From Marisediminitalea lipolytica (GTDB taxonomy: Bacteria > Pseudomonadota > Gammaproteobacteria > Enterobacterales > Alteromonadaceae): DNA of 64,000 nucleotides. Position numbers and translations under genes: made by a program. The notes beneath the pieces are model-generated. The model was not told the DNA's origin, ran no database searches, and was given only the letters and a program-made list of their open reading frames with translations. Positions 38,303-49,547 of this stretch are shown in pieces (position 1 is the first letter of the stretch; each line of letters starts with the position of its first letter). The stretch covers positions 50,082-114,081 of the forward strand of contig NZ_MJIC01000011.1 in the NCBI RefSeq assembly GCF_001758465.1, read 5' to 3'.

Positions 38303-40021
38303 ATGCAAAGTCGAGCCGCTAAAATATCCCTGTGGATTGCCGGCATTGTTTTAACACCAATCTGCCTGTACTGGCTATTTGCTGATATGGTGATCAAGCC
38401 CGTGCTGGAGGCTCAGTTAACCCAGGCTCACGGTGCGGAGGTTAATATTGGTCAGTTTGAACATCATCTGTTTCCGCCACAGATAGACATTACCGACGTC
38501 AGTTTTACCGACCCGGCACACCCCGAGAGTAATCAACTGGTGGTAGGCAAGCTCAGTGGCGATGTCGAGCTGTTGCCGTTACTGTCCAATCAGTTAATTA
38601 TGGACCAGTTGGAGCTGCTTAATGTGGCGTTTAACCAGCCCCGGGCTACCCCCGGCAAAGTGCTACGCCAGCCCGAAGGTCAGAGCTTTAATGACCTGCT
38701 GACCGAAGCTAAAGAATCGCTGCCATCGGTTGACGATTTGCTGGCCCGCTCTCCGCTGAAAACCACGGCTGCGGTTGAAGATGCCAGACAAGCCTACGAC
38801 ACCTATGCGGTCGACCTGAAGCAGCAATACGCTACCCTGCCTGACAAAGCCCGGCTTGAACATTACAAAAGCGAAATCAATAAACTTAAAGCCACGGATT
38901 TTAAAAATCCCGCGGAATTATTGAAAGCCAAAGAGACTTTCGACTCCCTTAAACAGGAGATCCGCGCGGATAAACAAAAGATCACCGATTTTAAAGACAA
39001 AGCCAGTGAAGCCAGACAAGCCCTGAGTTCCTCTTTAAGCGCCCTGCGCGAAGCACCCAAACAGGATTATGCGTTACTTAAAGGCGTGTATGCGGGCGAT
39101 CATGCGGCACTGTCACAACTAACCGAGGCAGTGTTTGGCGAAAAAGCGGCACAATACAATCGTTATTTATTCAGCGCTTTCGACCTCGTTATCCCGTTGC
39201 TTCATGGCACCGCAGAGGCAGCGCCAGAAGAGAATGAACCCGCCGGCCCACCACTGGAAGTGCTGGTTAAGAAGGCCAACATTTCGATTAACTGGCAGGA
39301 CACCCTGCTAACGGGTGACTGGAAAAACATCACCAATATGCACTCTGTCTTTGGTAACCCAACGACGTTTTTGCTTAACGCGGCAGCTAACGGCGCACAA
39401 ACCTTTACCACTCAGGGCGAGTTTTTTATTGATGAAGCCGGACTGGACGCCAGCCAAACCTGGCAGATCGCCGGGTTACTTCTCGATAGCATTAACCTGA
39501 GTAATAACGAACGCCTGGATGCCTCCATAAAGTCGGCGTTACTGGCCACCACCGGCGCATTGAAGATTACCGATAACCACCTGGATGGCACCGGCAAAAT
39601 AGATTTGACTGAGCTGGCCATGAGCGCCTCTGGTAACGACCACATCACCCGTATTATTGCCAACCTGCTTGATAGCCTGCAGCAACTGGATATTATTATG
39701 AATGTCGGCGGCACCCTTAGTGCACCAGACTTTGGTTTTTCTTCTGATTTGGACAGTCAGCTGGCCAGTGCCGCACTGACCACCCTGAGCGAATCTCAGC
39801 AGGATAAACTGACTGAGCTAAACAGTAAGCTGCAAGGACTGGTTGGAGAACAGGATGACACCATGGCCAGTGAACTGGGTAACCTTGCTGCACTGTTAAA
39901 GGCGAGCCAGGAAGATGAAGCGGCATTACAGGAACTTCTGCAGGCTAAGCTCAAAAGTGTTGTGGAACAGCAAAAGGATAAATTATTAGACAAACTGTTT
40001 AATAAACGCGATGGACGTTAG
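38303..40021 (+). CDS. TIGR03545 family protein
   Basis: Protein of 572 residues with one N-terminal membrane anchor (ISLWIAGIVLTPICLYWLF, about 9-27) and a large periplasmic part. The region after the anchor (VNIGQFEHHLFPPQIDITDV) resembles AsmA-type beta repeats. The middle (150-260) is charged, helical and coiled-coil-like, and the C-terminus is a further coiled coil (LLQAKLKSVVEQQKDKLLDK). It matches the TIGR03545 family, normally paired with a TIGR03546 membrane gene. No such partner lies on either side here. Function unknown; envelope role inferred. AAGGAG precedes the ATG. Confidence 0.75.
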   Translation: MQSRAAKISLWIAGIVLTPICLYWLFADMVIKPVLEAQLTQAHGAEVNIGQFEHHLFPPQIDITDVSFTDPAHPESNQLVVGKLSGDVELLPLLSNQLIMDQLELLNVAFNQPRATPGKVLRQPEGQSFNDLLTEAKESLPSVDDLLARSPLKTTAAVEDARQAYDTYAVDLKQQYATLPDKARLEHYKSEINKLKATDFKNPAELLKAKETFDSLKQEIRADKQKITDFKDKASEARQALSSSLSALREAPKQDYALLKGVYAGDHAALSQLTEAVFGEKAAQYNRYLFSAFDLVIPLLHGTAEAAPEENEPAGPPLEVLVKKANISINWQDTLLTGDWKNITNMHSVFGNPTTFLLNAAANGAQTFTTQGEFFIDEAGLDASQTWQIAGLLLDSINLSNNERLDASIKSALLATTGALKITDNHLDGTGKIDLTELAMSASGNDHITRIIANLLDSLQQLDIIMNVGGTLSAPDFGFSSDLDSQLASAALTTLSESQQDKLTELNSKLQGLVGEQDDTMASELGNLAALLKASQEDEAALQELLQAKLKSVVEQQKDKLLDKLFNKRDGR

Positions 40022-40070
40022 CCGGAGGGCGCGGCATAATGGAGCCGAATAGTTAACTCGGATTTTCATT

Positions 40071-40361
40071 GTGTGGCGCGATAGGGTGATATTGCTGGTT
40101 CTGCTAACTTTGCTGGGCGCATTGCAGTATCGCTTGTGGCTGGGCAAAAACAGTGTCCCGGACTATCTTGCCAAACAACAGGAAGTACAGAAGCAACATC
40201 AGCAAAATGCGAATCTGGTGCAACGTAACGCACTGTTAAAAGCCGATATCAGCGACCTGACCATCGGCCTTGAAGCCGTAGAAGAAAGAGCCAGAAACGA
40301 GCTTGGCCTGATCAAACGCGGTGAAACCTTTTATCGCATTTTGCCCTCAGAAGAAGAATAA
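40071..40361 (+). CDS. ftsB: Cell division protein FtsB
   Basis: Small bitopic divisome protein that forms the FtsQ-FtsL-FtsB complex activating septal peptidoglycan synthesis. The 96-residue protein has an N-terminal membrane segment (VILLVLLTLLGALQYRLWLG), then a periplasmic coiled coil (about 30-70), then the conserved ARNELGLIKRGETFYRIL ending. Start is GTG 40071. It opens the ftsB-ispD-ispF-truD-surE-pcm block, 3 nt before ispD, as in E. coli. Confidence 0.94.
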   Translation: MWRDRVILLVLLTLLGALQYRLWLGKNSVPDYLAKQQEVQKQHQQNANLVQRNALLKADISDLTIGLEAVEERARNELGLIKRGETFYRILPSEEE

Positions 40362-40364
40362 AGC

Positions 40365-41063
40365 ATGACTGATACAGCAATTGTTGCCGTAGTGCCTGCG
40401 GCAGGTATTGGTTCGCGTATGCAGGCTGACCGACCCAAACAGTATCTGACTATTGGTTCACTCACTATCCTCGAGCACACGTTATTAAAACTGGCAGCGC
40501 ATCCGGCTATCAGCCGCGTGGTGGTGGCGCTCAGCCCGGACGACGAATACTTTGAGCAACTGGCCCTGCACAATGCCGACTGGCTGACCAAAGTGTACGG
40601 TGGTGAAACCCGGGCCGACTCGGTTAGTAATGCCCTGGCTCAGTTAGCTGACCATGAATGGGCGCTGGTTCATGATGCCGCCAGGCCTTGTGTTAGTAAC
40701 GAAGACATCGCTAATCTTGTGAGCCAAATCGACAACCCGCTTTTTAGTGGCGGTATACTTGCCACTCCGGTAAAAGACACCATGAAACGCGCCCGGCCCG
40801 GAGAGCCTGCCCTGGTTCTAAAAACAGAAAGCCGCGACAATCTGTGGCACGCACTAACCCCGCAATTATTTAAGGCAGGCCAGCTTCGCGAAGCACTGGC
40901 CGATGCGCTGGCAAATGGAATAGAGGTGACAGACGAAGCTTCAGCCATGGAATATGCCGGTGTTCCGGTAGCGCTTATCGACAGTAATCCCGCCAATATC
41001 AAAATTACCCGCCCGGCTGACTTGCCGGTGGCGCAGTTTTATTTACAACACAATTTAAGGTAA
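40365..41063 (+). CDS. ispD: 2-C-methyl-D-erythritol 4-phosphate cytidylyltransferase
   Basis: MEP-pathway enzyme joining CTP to methylerythritol phosphate for isoprenoid synthesis. The nucleotide-binding N-terminus [20 protein letters not shown] and the [10 protein letters not shown] block (about residues 103-112) are diagnostic. Length 232 residues against 236. It is 3 nt after ftsB and 8 nt before ispF, forming one operon. Its product feeds IspB, encoded at 49.5 kb. Confidence 0.96.
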   Translation: MTDTAIVAVVPAAGIGSRMQADRPKQYLTIGSLTILEHTLLKLAAHPAISRVVVALSPDDEYFEQLALHNADWLTKVYGGETRADSVSNALAQLADHEWALVHDAARPCVSNEDIANLVSQIDNPLFSGGILATPVKDTMKRARPGEPALVLKTESRDNLWHALTPQLFKAGQLREALADALANGIEVTDEASAMEYAGVPVALIDSNPANIKITRPADLPVAQFYLQHNLR

Positions 41064-41071
41064 CAGACTTC

Positions 41072-41542
41072 ATGCGTATCGGACATGGCTATGACGTTCA
41101 TAAATTTGGTGGCGAAGGCCCTATAACCATAGGCGGTGTTAAAATTGACTATGAACTTGGACTGCTTGCCCACTCAGACGGCGATGTGCTGATCCATGCT
41201 TTATGCGATGCTCTGCTTGGTGCGGCAGCCTTAGGCGACATAGGAAAACATTTTCCCGATACCGACAGCGCGTATGCAGGCGCTGATAGCCGGGGGCTGT
41301 TAAGAGACGTAATGGCACGGCTGCACAAACTGGGTTACCGTTTGGTAAACGCTGATTTGACCATTGTGGCCCAGGCCCCGAAAATGGCTCCTCACATTGA
41401 TACCATGCGCCAATTACTGGCCGGCGATTGTGGCGTCACCGTGGATGAAATCAATGTTAAGGCGACCACGACCGAGAAGCTTGGCTTTGCGGGTCGCAAA
41501 GAGGGCATTGCTGCCCATGCTGTTGTCCTGATAACGAAGTAA
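41072..41542 (+). CDS. ispF: 2-C-methyl-D-erythritol 2,4-cyclodiphosphate synthase
   Basis: MEP-pathway cyclase. The zinc ligands are visible in [12 protein letters not shown] (Asp8, His10) and [20 protein letters not shown] (His42). [10 protein letters not shown] and the late [19 protein letters not shown] block are also conserved. Length 156 residues, trimeric in known structures. It lies between ispD and truD, with 8 nt and 4 nt gaps, so translation is probably coupled. Confidence 0.97.
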   Translation: MRIGHGYDVHKFGGEGPITIGGVKIDYELGLLAHSDGDVLIHALCDALLGAAALGDIGKHFPDTDSAYAGADSRGLLRDVMARLHKLGYRLVNADLTIVAQAPKMAPHIDTMRQLLAGDCGVTVDEINVKATTTEKLGFAGRKEGIAAHAVVLITK

Positions 41543-41546
41543 GCCG

Positions 41547-42605
41547 ATGCAATTAACTACAGATCACTGGCAATACCTGCACAATCCCCCTGTTGCTACC
41601 GGCATTCTTAAACAGCACGCGGCTGACTTTCGTGTTACCGAAGAGCTCGGTTATACCCTGACAGGCGAAGGCGAACATATCTTTGTTGAAATTGAAAAAA
41701 CCAATCTCAATACGGCTTTCGTAGCCGAGGCACTGGCCCGTTTTTGCCAGCTCCCTTTACGCCAGGTGACCTATGCCGGGCGTAAAGACAAGTACGCGGT
41801 AACACGTCAGTGGTTTGGCATCCACGTACCGGGCAAAAGTGATTACCCATGGCAGGAATTCGCCCTGGAAGGTGCTGCAGTATTGCAAACCAAGCGGCAC
41901 AACAAAAAATTACGGACCGGTCAGCTCAAGGGCAATTTGTTTGAAATTACCCTGCGTGAGGTCAGCAACCCCGACGCGGTAATCAGCAAATTAGAGCAAG
42001 CTGCCATCACCGGCGTTCCTAATTATTATGGCAGCCAGCGTTTTGGCATTCAGCGCATCCAGGAGAACGGCGAAATTAACCGGGGGGGTAACCTGGTAAT
42101 GGCCGAGCGTATGCTCAATGGCGAAGTGATCAAGAACCGTAACAAGCGTTCGATGGCACTTTCTGCGTTGCGCAGCTGGTTGTTTAACGAAATGCTGTCT
42201 GAGCGCATTGAACAAAAACGGCTGTTTACTATTCTGCCAGGCGATGTCATTAATCTTACCGGATCTAACAGTATCTTTGTTGCCGATGACGATGTGGCAG
42301 CATTGTCGTCGCGATTGGCAAGACAGGATCTCTCTACCACCATTCCACTGTGGGGTAAGGGTGAAACAGGCTCTACTGGTCAGGCTAACCAGCTGGAAAT
42401 GGCACTCGCGGCCGACTATGCCCCGGTAAAAACGTTTTTAGCCGGGCAAAAGCTTACAATGGAGCGCCGTGCGGCGATTATTTGGCCGCAACAGCTTGAA
42501 TGCCACCAGCAAGGTGATACATTAATCGTACGGTTTTTCCTGCCATCCGGCTGCTTTGCGACGACGGTGCTCAGAGAGTGCCTGAACACCACAGAGCTGG
42601 CCTGA
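41547..42605 (+). CDS. truD: tRNA pseudouridine(13) synthase TruD
   Basis: Makes pseudouridine 13 in tRNA-Glu. The catalytic Asp lies in TYAGRKDKYAVTRQWFG (about residues 77-93), and the TruD-specific NYYGSQRFG block occurs around residue 158. Length 352 residues, similar to E. coli (349). ATG 41547 starts 4 nt after ispF. surE follows after 45 nt. Confidence 0.94.
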   Translation: MQLTTDHWQYLHNPPVATGILKQHAADFRVTEELGYTLTGEGEHIFVEIEKTNLNTAFVAEALARFCQLPLRQVTYAGRKDKYAVTRQWFGIHVPGKSDYPWQEFALEGAAVLQTKRHNKKLRTGQLKGNLFEITLREVSNPDAVISKLEQAAITGVPNYYGSQRFGIQRIQENGEINRGGNLVMAERMLNGEVIKNRNKRSMALSALRSWLFNEMLSERIEQKRLFTILPGDVINLTGSNSIFVADDDVAALSSRLARQDLSTTIPLWGKGETGSTGQANQLEMALAADYAPVKTFLAGQKLTMERRAAIIWPQQLECHQQGDTLIVRFFLPSGCFATTVLRECLNTTELA

Positions 42606-42650
42606 CGGATTATAACCCCCAGGCTTAAAACAGGTATTAAAACTTCGCCT

Positions 42651-43394
42651 ATGAAAATTTTACTTAGTAATGACGACAGTGTGTTTGCTAAGGGCATAGC
42701 CGTAATGCACGGCGCTTTAGCCAAACAACACGAGGTAACTGTTATTGCCCCGGACCGTAACTGCAGTGGCGCCAGTAATGCGCTTTCATTGCATCAGCCG
42801 TTGCGCATTCAGCAAATGGAAAACGGTTTTTACGCGGTAAATGGCACCCCTTCTGATTGTGTACATCTGGGCGTAAACAGTTTTATGCAGGAAGATCCAG
42901 AGCTGGTGGTTTCGGGCATAAATCATGGCGCCAATCTGGGCGATGACGTGATTTATTCCGGTACTGTTGCGGCAGCCACAGAAGGTCGCTATATGGGGCT
43001 TCCTGCCATAGCAGTATCACTGTGTAATTACGACGGCGGCTATTTTGAAACCGCAGCCAGAGTGGTTGTGGAAGTCATTGAAAAGCTCATGACGCATCCA
43101 TTACCTGCTAACCAGATCCTGAATATCAATGTGCCCAATGTTCCTTATGAACAGCTGGCAGGCGTTAAGGTTACCCGTCAGGGACGTCGCCATCGCGCCG
43201 AATCAATGGTCGAGGCCAGGGATGCTTTTGGCCGGCCAATTTACTGGTATGGCCCGGCCGGAGCCGAACAGGACGCCGGTCCTGGCACCGATTTTCACGC
43301 AGTAGCGAACGGCTATTGCTCTGTAACACCGCTAAGTGTGGATATGACAGCACGGGAAAGTATTGAAGAAATGGAAAAGTGGCTTGAGATGTAA
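42651..43394 (+). CDS. surE: 5'/3'-nucleotidase SurE
   Basis: Stationary-phase survival phosphatase acting on nucleoside 5'- and 3'-monophosphates and short polyphosphate. The N-terminal acidic metal site MKILLSNDDSVFAKGI and the SGINHGANLGDDVIYSGTVAAATEG signature region (about residues 88-112) are both present. In the second position the family's NDDG is NDDS here. Length 247 residues. Followed by pcm after 51 nt, as in E. coli. Confidence 0.95.
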   Translation: MKILLSNDDSVFAKGIAVMHGALAKQHEVTVIAPDRNCSGASNALSLHQPLRIQQMENGFYAVNGTPSDCVHLGVNSFMQEDPELVVSGINHGANLGDDVIYSGTVAAATEGRYMGLPAIAVSLCNYDGGYFETAARVVVEVIEKLMTHPLPANQILNINVPNVPYEQLAGVKVTRQGRRHRAESMVEARDAFGRPIYWYGPAGAEQDAGPGTDFHAVANGYCSVTPLSVDMTARESIEEMEKWLEM

Positions 43395-43445
43395 GCCCTG
43401 TTCTTTAGCAAACCATAAATAATTAGTCATAAGAATTGATAACAC

Positions 43446-44081
43446 ATGAGAACAACAAGAAAAGGCGATGCGTTAGCACAACTATTGTGTAATGAAGGGA
43501 TCTCTAATCAAAAGGTATTGAATGCTGTCGCAAGTGTTCCGCGCGAACGTTTTCTTCCCGATGCATTACAGCACAAAGCTTATCAGAATACCGCGCTGCC
43601 TATTGGGCAGGGACAAACCATTTCGCAACCCTACATTGTTGCCAAGATGAGCGAGCTTTTACTCGCGGCCCCCAATCCTGCCAGTTCGGTGTTAGAAATA
43701 GGCACCGGCTCAGGCTACCAAACCGCTATTTTAGCTTTACTGTTTCCTCAGGTATTTTCTGTGGAACGAATTAAAGCGTTGCAGTTTCAGGCTAAGCGCC
43801 GGATGAACCAACTGGATTTGCACAACATTAAGATGAAACACGGGGATGGCTGGCAAGGTTGGGCCAGTAAGGGGCCATATGACTGCATTATCGTAACCGC
43901 AGCGGCCAGTCGCGTGCCAGAGGCATTAACCGACCAGCTTAACGAAGGGGGCCGTTTAGTGATCCCTGTAGGTGATGATCAGCAGGAACTCCTGTGCATT
44001 GATAAGGTAGATGGCGAATTGCAAAGCAAAACTATCGAAGCGGTCAGGTTTGTGCCACTGGTTGCCGGAGATTTACTGTGA
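43446..44081 (+). CDS. pcm: Protein-L-isoaspartate O-methyltransferase
   Basis: SAM-dependent repair enzyme for isoaspartyl residues in aged proteins. The conserved blocks are [19 protein letters not shown] (about residues 57-75), the SAM motif [15 protein letters not shown], and [14 protein letters not shown] near the C-terminus. Length 211 residues against 208. The stop overlaps the GTG start of the following yqaA-like gene by four bases (GTGA), indicating coupling. Confidence 0.95.
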   Translation: MRTTRKGDALAQLLCNEGISNQKVLNAVASVPRERFLPDALQHKAYQNTALPIGQGQTISQPYIVAKMSELLLAAPNPASSVLEIGTGSGYQTAILALLFPQVFSVERIKALQFQAKRRMNQLDLHNIKMKHGDGWQGWASKGPYDCIIVTAAASRVPEALTDQLNEGGRLVIPVGDDQQELLCIDKVDGELQSKTIEAVRFVPLVAGDLL

Positions 44082-44656
44082 AGCTATTCCAACCTTGCTA
44101 CGATTTGGCATTACGCTGGTCTAAACACCCCTCTGCCAGTCGCTTTCTGGCCCTGCTCAGTTTTGCCGAATCGGTGATCTTCCCGATCCCACCGGATGTC
44201 ATGCTGGCCCCCATGTCATTATCGCAGCCTGCTAAAGCCTGGCATTTTGCCTTTATCACGACCATTGCCTCTATTATTGGTGGTATCGCGGGTTATGCCC
44301 TGGGTTATTTTGCTTTTGATGGCTTTTTACAGCCGCTGATTGAATCGGCTGGGTACAACCATAAATTGGAAACTGCTATGGGCTGGTTTGAAACCTATGG
44401 CGTTTGGGTGGTTTTCCTGGCCGGTTTCTCGCCTATTCCCTATAAAGTCTTCACGATCAGCGCCGGTTTTCTGCAAATGGCCTTTTTACCCTTTCTTATT
44501 GCTTCGGCTGTAGGTCGCGGTGCGAGATTTTTTCTGGTCGCTTCACTTATGAAGTGGGGCGGCGCAAAAATGGAAGAACAACTCAGAAAGTACGTCGAAA
44601 TTTTAGGTTGGGCTGTGGTAGTACTTGCTGTGGTTGCGTATCTAATGCTCCGATGA
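44078..44656 (+). CDS. yqaA: YqaA family membrane protein (SNARE-associated/DedA fold)
   Basis: Inner-membrane protein of 192 residues related to DedA/VTT-domain proteins. Conserved features are [21 protein letters not shown] (about residues 28-48) with its buried Glu, and [19 protein letters not shown] (about 124-142). It has about four hydrophobic segments. Homologues affect membrane lipid and envelope homeostasis, but the activity of this subgroup is not settled. It overlaps pcm at its GTG start and nlpD at its end, both by four bases. Confidence 0.9.
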   Translation: MKLFQPCYDLALRWSKHPSASRFLALLSFAESVIFPIPPDVMLAPMSLSQPAKAWHFAFITTIASIIGGIAGYALGYFAFDGFLQPLIESAGYNHKLETAMGWFETYGVWVVFLAGFSPIPYKVFTISAGFLQMAFLPFLIASAVGRGARFFLVASLMKWGGAKMEEQLRKYVEILGWAVVVLAVVAYLMLR

Positions 44657-45492
44657 GTTGTTACATTAGAAAAGTTCAGTTTATAAGCAGTACATTAGCG
44701 GTTATCATGATCGCCGGGTGTGCTGGACCAGGTCGTCCGGCACCAGTGTCTGTGCTAAACAGTCAGCATGAGGCTGCAATTGCGGATAAACCAATCAGTT
44801 ACACCGTAAAAGCCGGTGACACCCTTTACGCGATTGCGTGGTTTAGCGGGAATGACTACACGGACATTGCGCGATGGAATTCGTTGTCTAAACCGTATGT
44901 AATTCATCCCGGCCAGACACTCAGATTACAAGCGCCGCCTAGAGTGTCAAAAAAACAGCAAAGTGTCAATAATATGACTGGTCCAACCAGATTGAAAAAG
45001 CAGGAAAAGTCTATTGACCAAGGAGATAGCAAGGCGTATTGTGATTGTAAACCAGATGTTAACAAAAGCAGTAAACCCAAAAAAGTTACGCAAAAAATAA
45101 TCAAAGGGTTTCCAAAGCGTGTTGATAAATGGATCTGGCCAGCGAAAGGTAAAGCGGAATTAGCCAACAAAACTAATCAGGCAACCCAAGCGGGTATCGA
45201 CATTTACGCAAATCACGGCAGCTCCATTGTTGCTGCGGCAGCAGGCAAAGTGGTTTACGCAGGTAATGCACTACGCGGATACGGTAATCTAATAATAATA
45301 AAACACACCGATTCATTATTAAGTGCGTACGCCCACAACGACCGCATTTTAGTTAGCGAGCGTGATTGGGTAAAAGCGGGGCAAGAGATTGGAAAAATGG
45401 GTAACACGGGAACTACCTCAGTGAAACTCCATTTTGAAATACGGTATCGGGGAAAATCTGTAGATCCGATAAAGTACTTACCAAAAAAATAA
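44653..45492 (+). CDS. nlpD: Murein hydrolase activator NlpD (lipoprotein)
   Basis: Outer-membrane lipoprotein that activates amidase AmiC during septum splitting. Start chosen at ATG 44653, which overlaps the previous stop as ATGA. A lipobox IAGC follows in a short signal, and the protein has 279 residues. A LysM domain lies at about residues 48-93 (SYTVKAGDTLYAIAWFSGND), followed by an AT-rich, lysine-rich linker. The C-terminal LytM domain is degenerate: QAGIDI replaces the HxGxD motif and KLHFEIR lacks the first His of HxH. It is thus a non-enzymatic activator, as in E. coli. Confidence 0.93.
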   Translation: MSCYIRKVQFISSTLAVIMIAGCAGPGRPAPVSVLNSQHEAAIADKPISYTVKAGDTLYAIAWFSGNDYTDIARWNSLSKPYVIHPGQTLRLQAPPRVSKKQQSVNNMTGPTRLKKQEKSIDQGDSKAYCDCKPDVNKSSKPKKVTQKIIKGFPKRVDKWIWPAKGKAELANKTNQATQAGIDIYANHGSSIVAAAAGKVVYAGNALRGYGNLIIIKHTDSLLSAYAHNDRILVSERDWVKAGQEIGKMGNTGTTSVKLHFEIRYRGKSVDPIKYLPKK

Positions 45493-45564
45493 TAACAATA
45501 AATAATAATAACATATAGATATCAGGAGAACGTCGTAAGGTAAAACAACGCAGGAGATACAGTT

Positions 45565-46560
45565 GTGGGTCAACAAAATATCGCTGTCATCGACGCAACA
45601 CCCCAAGACGAAGTAGACAACATCGACGTTAATGAAGACATCAAAGACGAAGATTTGTTTGAAGAAGAAAACGAAAAAACCAAAGCAGAAACCTGGCTAA
45701 ACCAGGATGAAGTTTCTAAAACACTTGATGCTACACAGCTGTATCTGAGTGAAATTGGTTTCTCACCTTTGTTAACCGCAGAGGAAGAAGTTCATTTTGC
45801 CCGCAGAGCCTTAAAAGGCTGCGAAGCATCAAGAAAACGCATGATTGTTAGCAACCTGAGACTGGTTGTTAAGATTGCCAGACGTTACAACAATCGCGGG
45901 CTAGCATTGCTGGACCTGATTGAAGAAGGCAATCTTGGCTTAATCCGGGCGGTTGAGAAATTTGATCCCGAACGCGGATTCAGATTTTCGACCTATGCAA
46001 CATGGTGGATCCGTCAGACTATTGAACGGGCCATTATGAACCAGACCCGGACGATCAGACTGCCGATTCATGTAGTAAAAGAACTGAATGTTTATTTGCG
46101 CGCTGCCCGTGAACTGGCTCAGGAGCTGGATCATGAGCCAACAGCAGAAGACATCGCTGTTCATCTCGATAAACCTATCGATGAAGTCAGCAAAATGTTG
46201 CGCCTTAATGAACGAATCAGCTCTGTTGACACCCCGATAGGCGGTGACAACGATAAAGCATTGCTTGATATTCTTGCTGACGACAATGAATCAAGCCCGG
46301 AAGACCAGCTACAGGATAGCAATATCAAACATAATATTGTTTCCTGGTTACAAGAGCTGAATGCCAAGCAACGTGAAGTTCTGGCCAGACGCTTTGGTTT
46401 GATGGGTTATGAGCCGTCAACGCTGGAAGATGTCGGTGCAGAAATTGGCCTGACTCGTGAGAGAGTTCGCCAGATTCAGGTTGAAGGTTTACGCCGCTTA
46501 AAAGACATGCTCAGTAGTCAGGGCCTGGACTTAGAAAGTGTATTCAGCCGCTTGAGCTAG
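45565..46560 (+). CDS. rpoS: RNA polymerase sigma factor RpoS
   Basis: Stationary-phase and general-stress sigma factor, 331 residues. The acidic N-terminal segment (1-50) precedes region 1.2. Region 2 is [24 protein letters not shown] followed by [17 protein letters not shown]. Region 3 follows, and the region 4.2 helix-turn-helix ends [21 protein letters not shown]. Start is GTG 45565 with CAGGAG upstream. It lies 72 bp after nlpD; in E. coli the main rpoS promoter is inside nlpD, so the same may hold. A GC-rich hairpin ends the unit. Confidence 0.97.
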   Translation: MGQQNIAVIDATPQDEVDNIDVNEDIKDEDLFEEENEKTKAETWLNQDEVSKTLDATQLYLSEIGFSPLLTAEEEVHFARRALKGCEASRKRMIVSNLRLVVKIARRYNNRGLALLDLIEEGNLGLIRAVEKFDPERGFRFSTYATWWIRQTIERAIMNQTRTIRLPIHVVKELNVYLRAARELAQELDHEPTAEDIAVHLDKPIDEVSKMLRLNERISSVDTPIGGDNDKALLDILADDNESSPEDQLQDSNIKHNIVSWLQELNAKQREVLARRFGLMGYEPSTLEDVGAEIGLTRERVRQIQVEGLRRLKDMLSSQGLDLESVFSRLS

Positions 46561-46571
46561 CTTGAAAATAG

Positions 46572-46592
46572 AACGCCCCTTAATGGGGCGTT
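46572..46592 (+). terminator. Terminator after rpoS
   Basis: Stem AACGCCCC/GGGGCGTT with a 5-nt loop, 12 bp past the rpoS stop. It is followed only by a mixed GTTGTTTG tract, so termination may be partial. Confidence 0.7.
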
Positions 46593-46638
46593 GTTGTTTG
46601 TGTACGTGGTATAAATCAGGTCTGGTGCATTACCGGTT

Positions 46639-47139
46639 TTATTGGCGTTCTAACGTTAAAAAGCGGTATGCGTGGGGATTTTTATCATCCGACGCAAAAC
46701 GTTGTTCATCTGTAACCTGCCAATTTCCCTGCGCGTTATAGTCCGGGAAATAAGTATCGCCGCTGGTGTGTAAATCGATAAGGGTAAGATATAAACGATG
46801 CGCCCTGGGTAACAGGTTAGCGTAAATAGTGCCGCCACCAATTATCATTACCTCATCGGTGGTAGTGTTTTGTGCCATTTCCAGCGCAGCGTCAATACTA
46901 TTTACCACCTCAGCATCTGCCAGTGTATAGCTTTGATCAGTCGTAATAACAATATTCAAACGACCAGGTAACGCACGGCCTATAGACTCGTAAGTTTTTC
47001 GCCCCATTATCACTGGCTTGCCTAACGTAGTGCGTTTAAAATGCGCCAAATCAGCAGGCATATGCCAGGGCATTTGGTTATCTTTACCAATCACTCTATC
47101 GTGCGCCATGGCGGCAATCATTGCTATTTTCATCGACAT
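46639..47139 (-). CDS. folA: Dihydrofolate reductase
   Basis: Reduces dihydrofolate to tetrahydrofolate with NADPH, sustaining thyA. Conserved blocks: AMAHDRVIGKDNQMPWHMP (about residues 10-28), with the catalytic acidic residue in ADLAHFKR, then VIMGRKTYESIGRALPGR, and IIGGGTIYANLL. Length 166 residues. Start ATG 47139 has AAGG five bases upstream; a second in-frame ATG at 47133 is less well placed. It is 29 bp after obgE on the same strand and probably cotranscribed. Confidence 0.96.
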   Translation of the reverse strand: MSMKIAMIAAMAHDRVIGKDNQMPWHMPADLAHFKRTTLGKPVIMGRKTYESIGRALPGRLNIVITTDQSYTLADAEVVNSIDAALEMAQNTTTDEVMIIGGGTIYANLLPRAHRLYLTLIDLHTSGDTYFPDYNAQGNWQVTDEQRFASDDKNPHAYRFLTLERQ

Positions 47140-47168
47140 TGCTACCTTAAACTCTGAATGTGACTGGA

Positions 47169-48359
<1,191 letters not shown>

Positions 48360-48490
48360 TTAAAACTTACATTGGTGAAAGGATGACGCTATAAACGCAA
48401 TCCCACTCGCCTATTATAACCCGTAAGTCTTGCAACCCAAACATGGGCAACTCAGGGCCTTTGCCCCAAAGGGCATATAACGCTCTAACA

Positions 48491-48516
48491 AAAAACCCCG
48501 CAAGCGCGGGGTTTTT
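48491..48516 (-). terminator. Terminator after rpmA
   Basis: Stem CCCCGC/GCGGGG (48496-48501 with 48506-48511) with a 4-nt loop. It is flanked by five A and five T and ends the rplU-rpmA transcript before obgE. Confidence 0.9.
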
Positions 48517-48538
48517 AAAATCAATTCACGATTGCGCT

Positions 48539-48796
48539 TTATTCAGCAACAATGCTCACGAACTTACGGTTGTTAGGTCCTTTAACTTCGAACTTAACTT
48601 TACCGTCAGCTAATGCGAACAGGGTGTGGTCTTTACCGATACCCATGTTGTTGCCAGCGTGGAATTTAGTGCCGCGCTGTCTAACAATGATGTTACCAGC
48701 TAACACAGACTCGCCACCAAAACGCTTAACACCTAAGCGTTTACTTTCTGAGTCGCGACCGTTTTTGGTACTACCACCAGCTTTTTTGTGTGCCAT
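48539..48796 (-). CDS. rpmA: 50S ribosomal protein L27
   Basis: Ribosomal protein of 85 residues near the peptidyl transferase centre. The sequence starts [20 protein letters not shown], the characteristic N-terminus that reaches the P-site tRNA, without the leader processed in Firmicutes. The [21 protein letters not shown] region is conserved. It is 15 bp after rplU in one transcript, ended by the hairpin at 48491-48516. Confidence 0.98.
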   Translation of the reverse strand: MAHKKAGGSTKNGRDSESKRLGVKRFGGESVLAGNIIVRQRGTKFHAGNNMGIGKDHTLFALADGKVKFEVKGPNNRKFVSIVAE

Positions 48797-48811
48797 GTGT
48801 CTAAGCTCCTA

Positions 48812-49123
48812 TTATGCGTTGATACCAGTGATTTTCACTTCAGTGAACCACTGACGGTGACCCGCTTGTTTACGATGGTGCTTACGACGACGGAACTTAA
48901 CGATTTTTACTTTATCGCCACGACCGTGTGTAACCACTTCAGCAGTCACTTTACCACCAGCAACATACGGTGTGCCGATTTTAACGTCGTCACCATTGCT
49001 AACCATTAATACGTTGTCAAATTCTACAGTTTCACCTGCAGCAACTTCGATCTTCTCGAGACGAACGGTTTGACCTTCGGCCACACGGTGTTGTTTACCA
49101 CCACTTTGGAAAACCGCGTACAT
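48812..49123 (-). CDS. rplU: 50S ribosomal protein L21
   Basis: Ribosomal protein of 103 residues binding 23S rRNA. Starts [20 protein letters not shown] and contains the L21 signature [16 protein letters not shown], followed by [18 protein letters not shown] precedes the ATG. Transcribed with rpmA from a well-formed promoter at 49182-49210. Confidence 0.98.
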   Translation of the reverse strand: MYAVFQSGGKQHRVAEGQTVRLEKIEVAAGETVEFDNVLMVSNGDDVKIGTPYVAGGKVTAEVVTHGRGDKVKIVKFRRRKHHRKQAGHRQWFTEVKITGINA

Positions 49124-49547
49124 AACTTTCTCCGCTCTGCGCCTAAATTTATTGCGCTTTCAATTCTAAAACAGGGCGCGAATTGTACGTGAATCGAATT
49201 TCGATCTCAACCCCAGAATGCGAAAAAAGTTTATTTTTCGACCTGAATCACAGCAACCCGCGCAGAAACGCTATTTTAACACCTTTACTGAATGACTAAA
49301 AAGCGAGTTTTTATAAAAAATTACCAGCCAATTCAGTATGCTGCGAATCCTGTGCCATAATTAGCAGCAGTAACTATTTAGATCACCCGGATCGACGCCA
49401 TATACCCCTTTAGCTGCTCCCGTCGGGCGATCGTCGCAATAGCTTGCCTAAATATGGCGAAATTAACCTAATTCACTGGATAGACGACAATATTTATGTA
49501 CAATCTGCTGCCAGTTAGCCTCTACGTTCCAGACACAACGAAACACT
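49124..49547. other. Divergent intergenic region rplU/ispB
   Basis: About 420 bp between divergent rplU and ispB, as in E. coli. It holds the rplU promoter described separately. A TACAAT at 49499-49504 may serve ispB, though no good -35 is seen. No other gene, RNA or repeat was recognised. Confidence 0.5.
49182..49210 (-). promoter_or_regulatory. Candidate rplU promoter
   Basis: On the minus strand TTGAGA (49210-49205) and TACAAT (49187-49182) are separated by exactly 17 bp, giving a leader of about 50 nt before rplU. Confidence 0.7.

Noticed and set aside
44554..44652. Extension of NlpD upstream into the yqaA-like gene
   Set aside because: The lipoprotein signal begins at ATG 44653, which overlaps the previous stop as ATGA.
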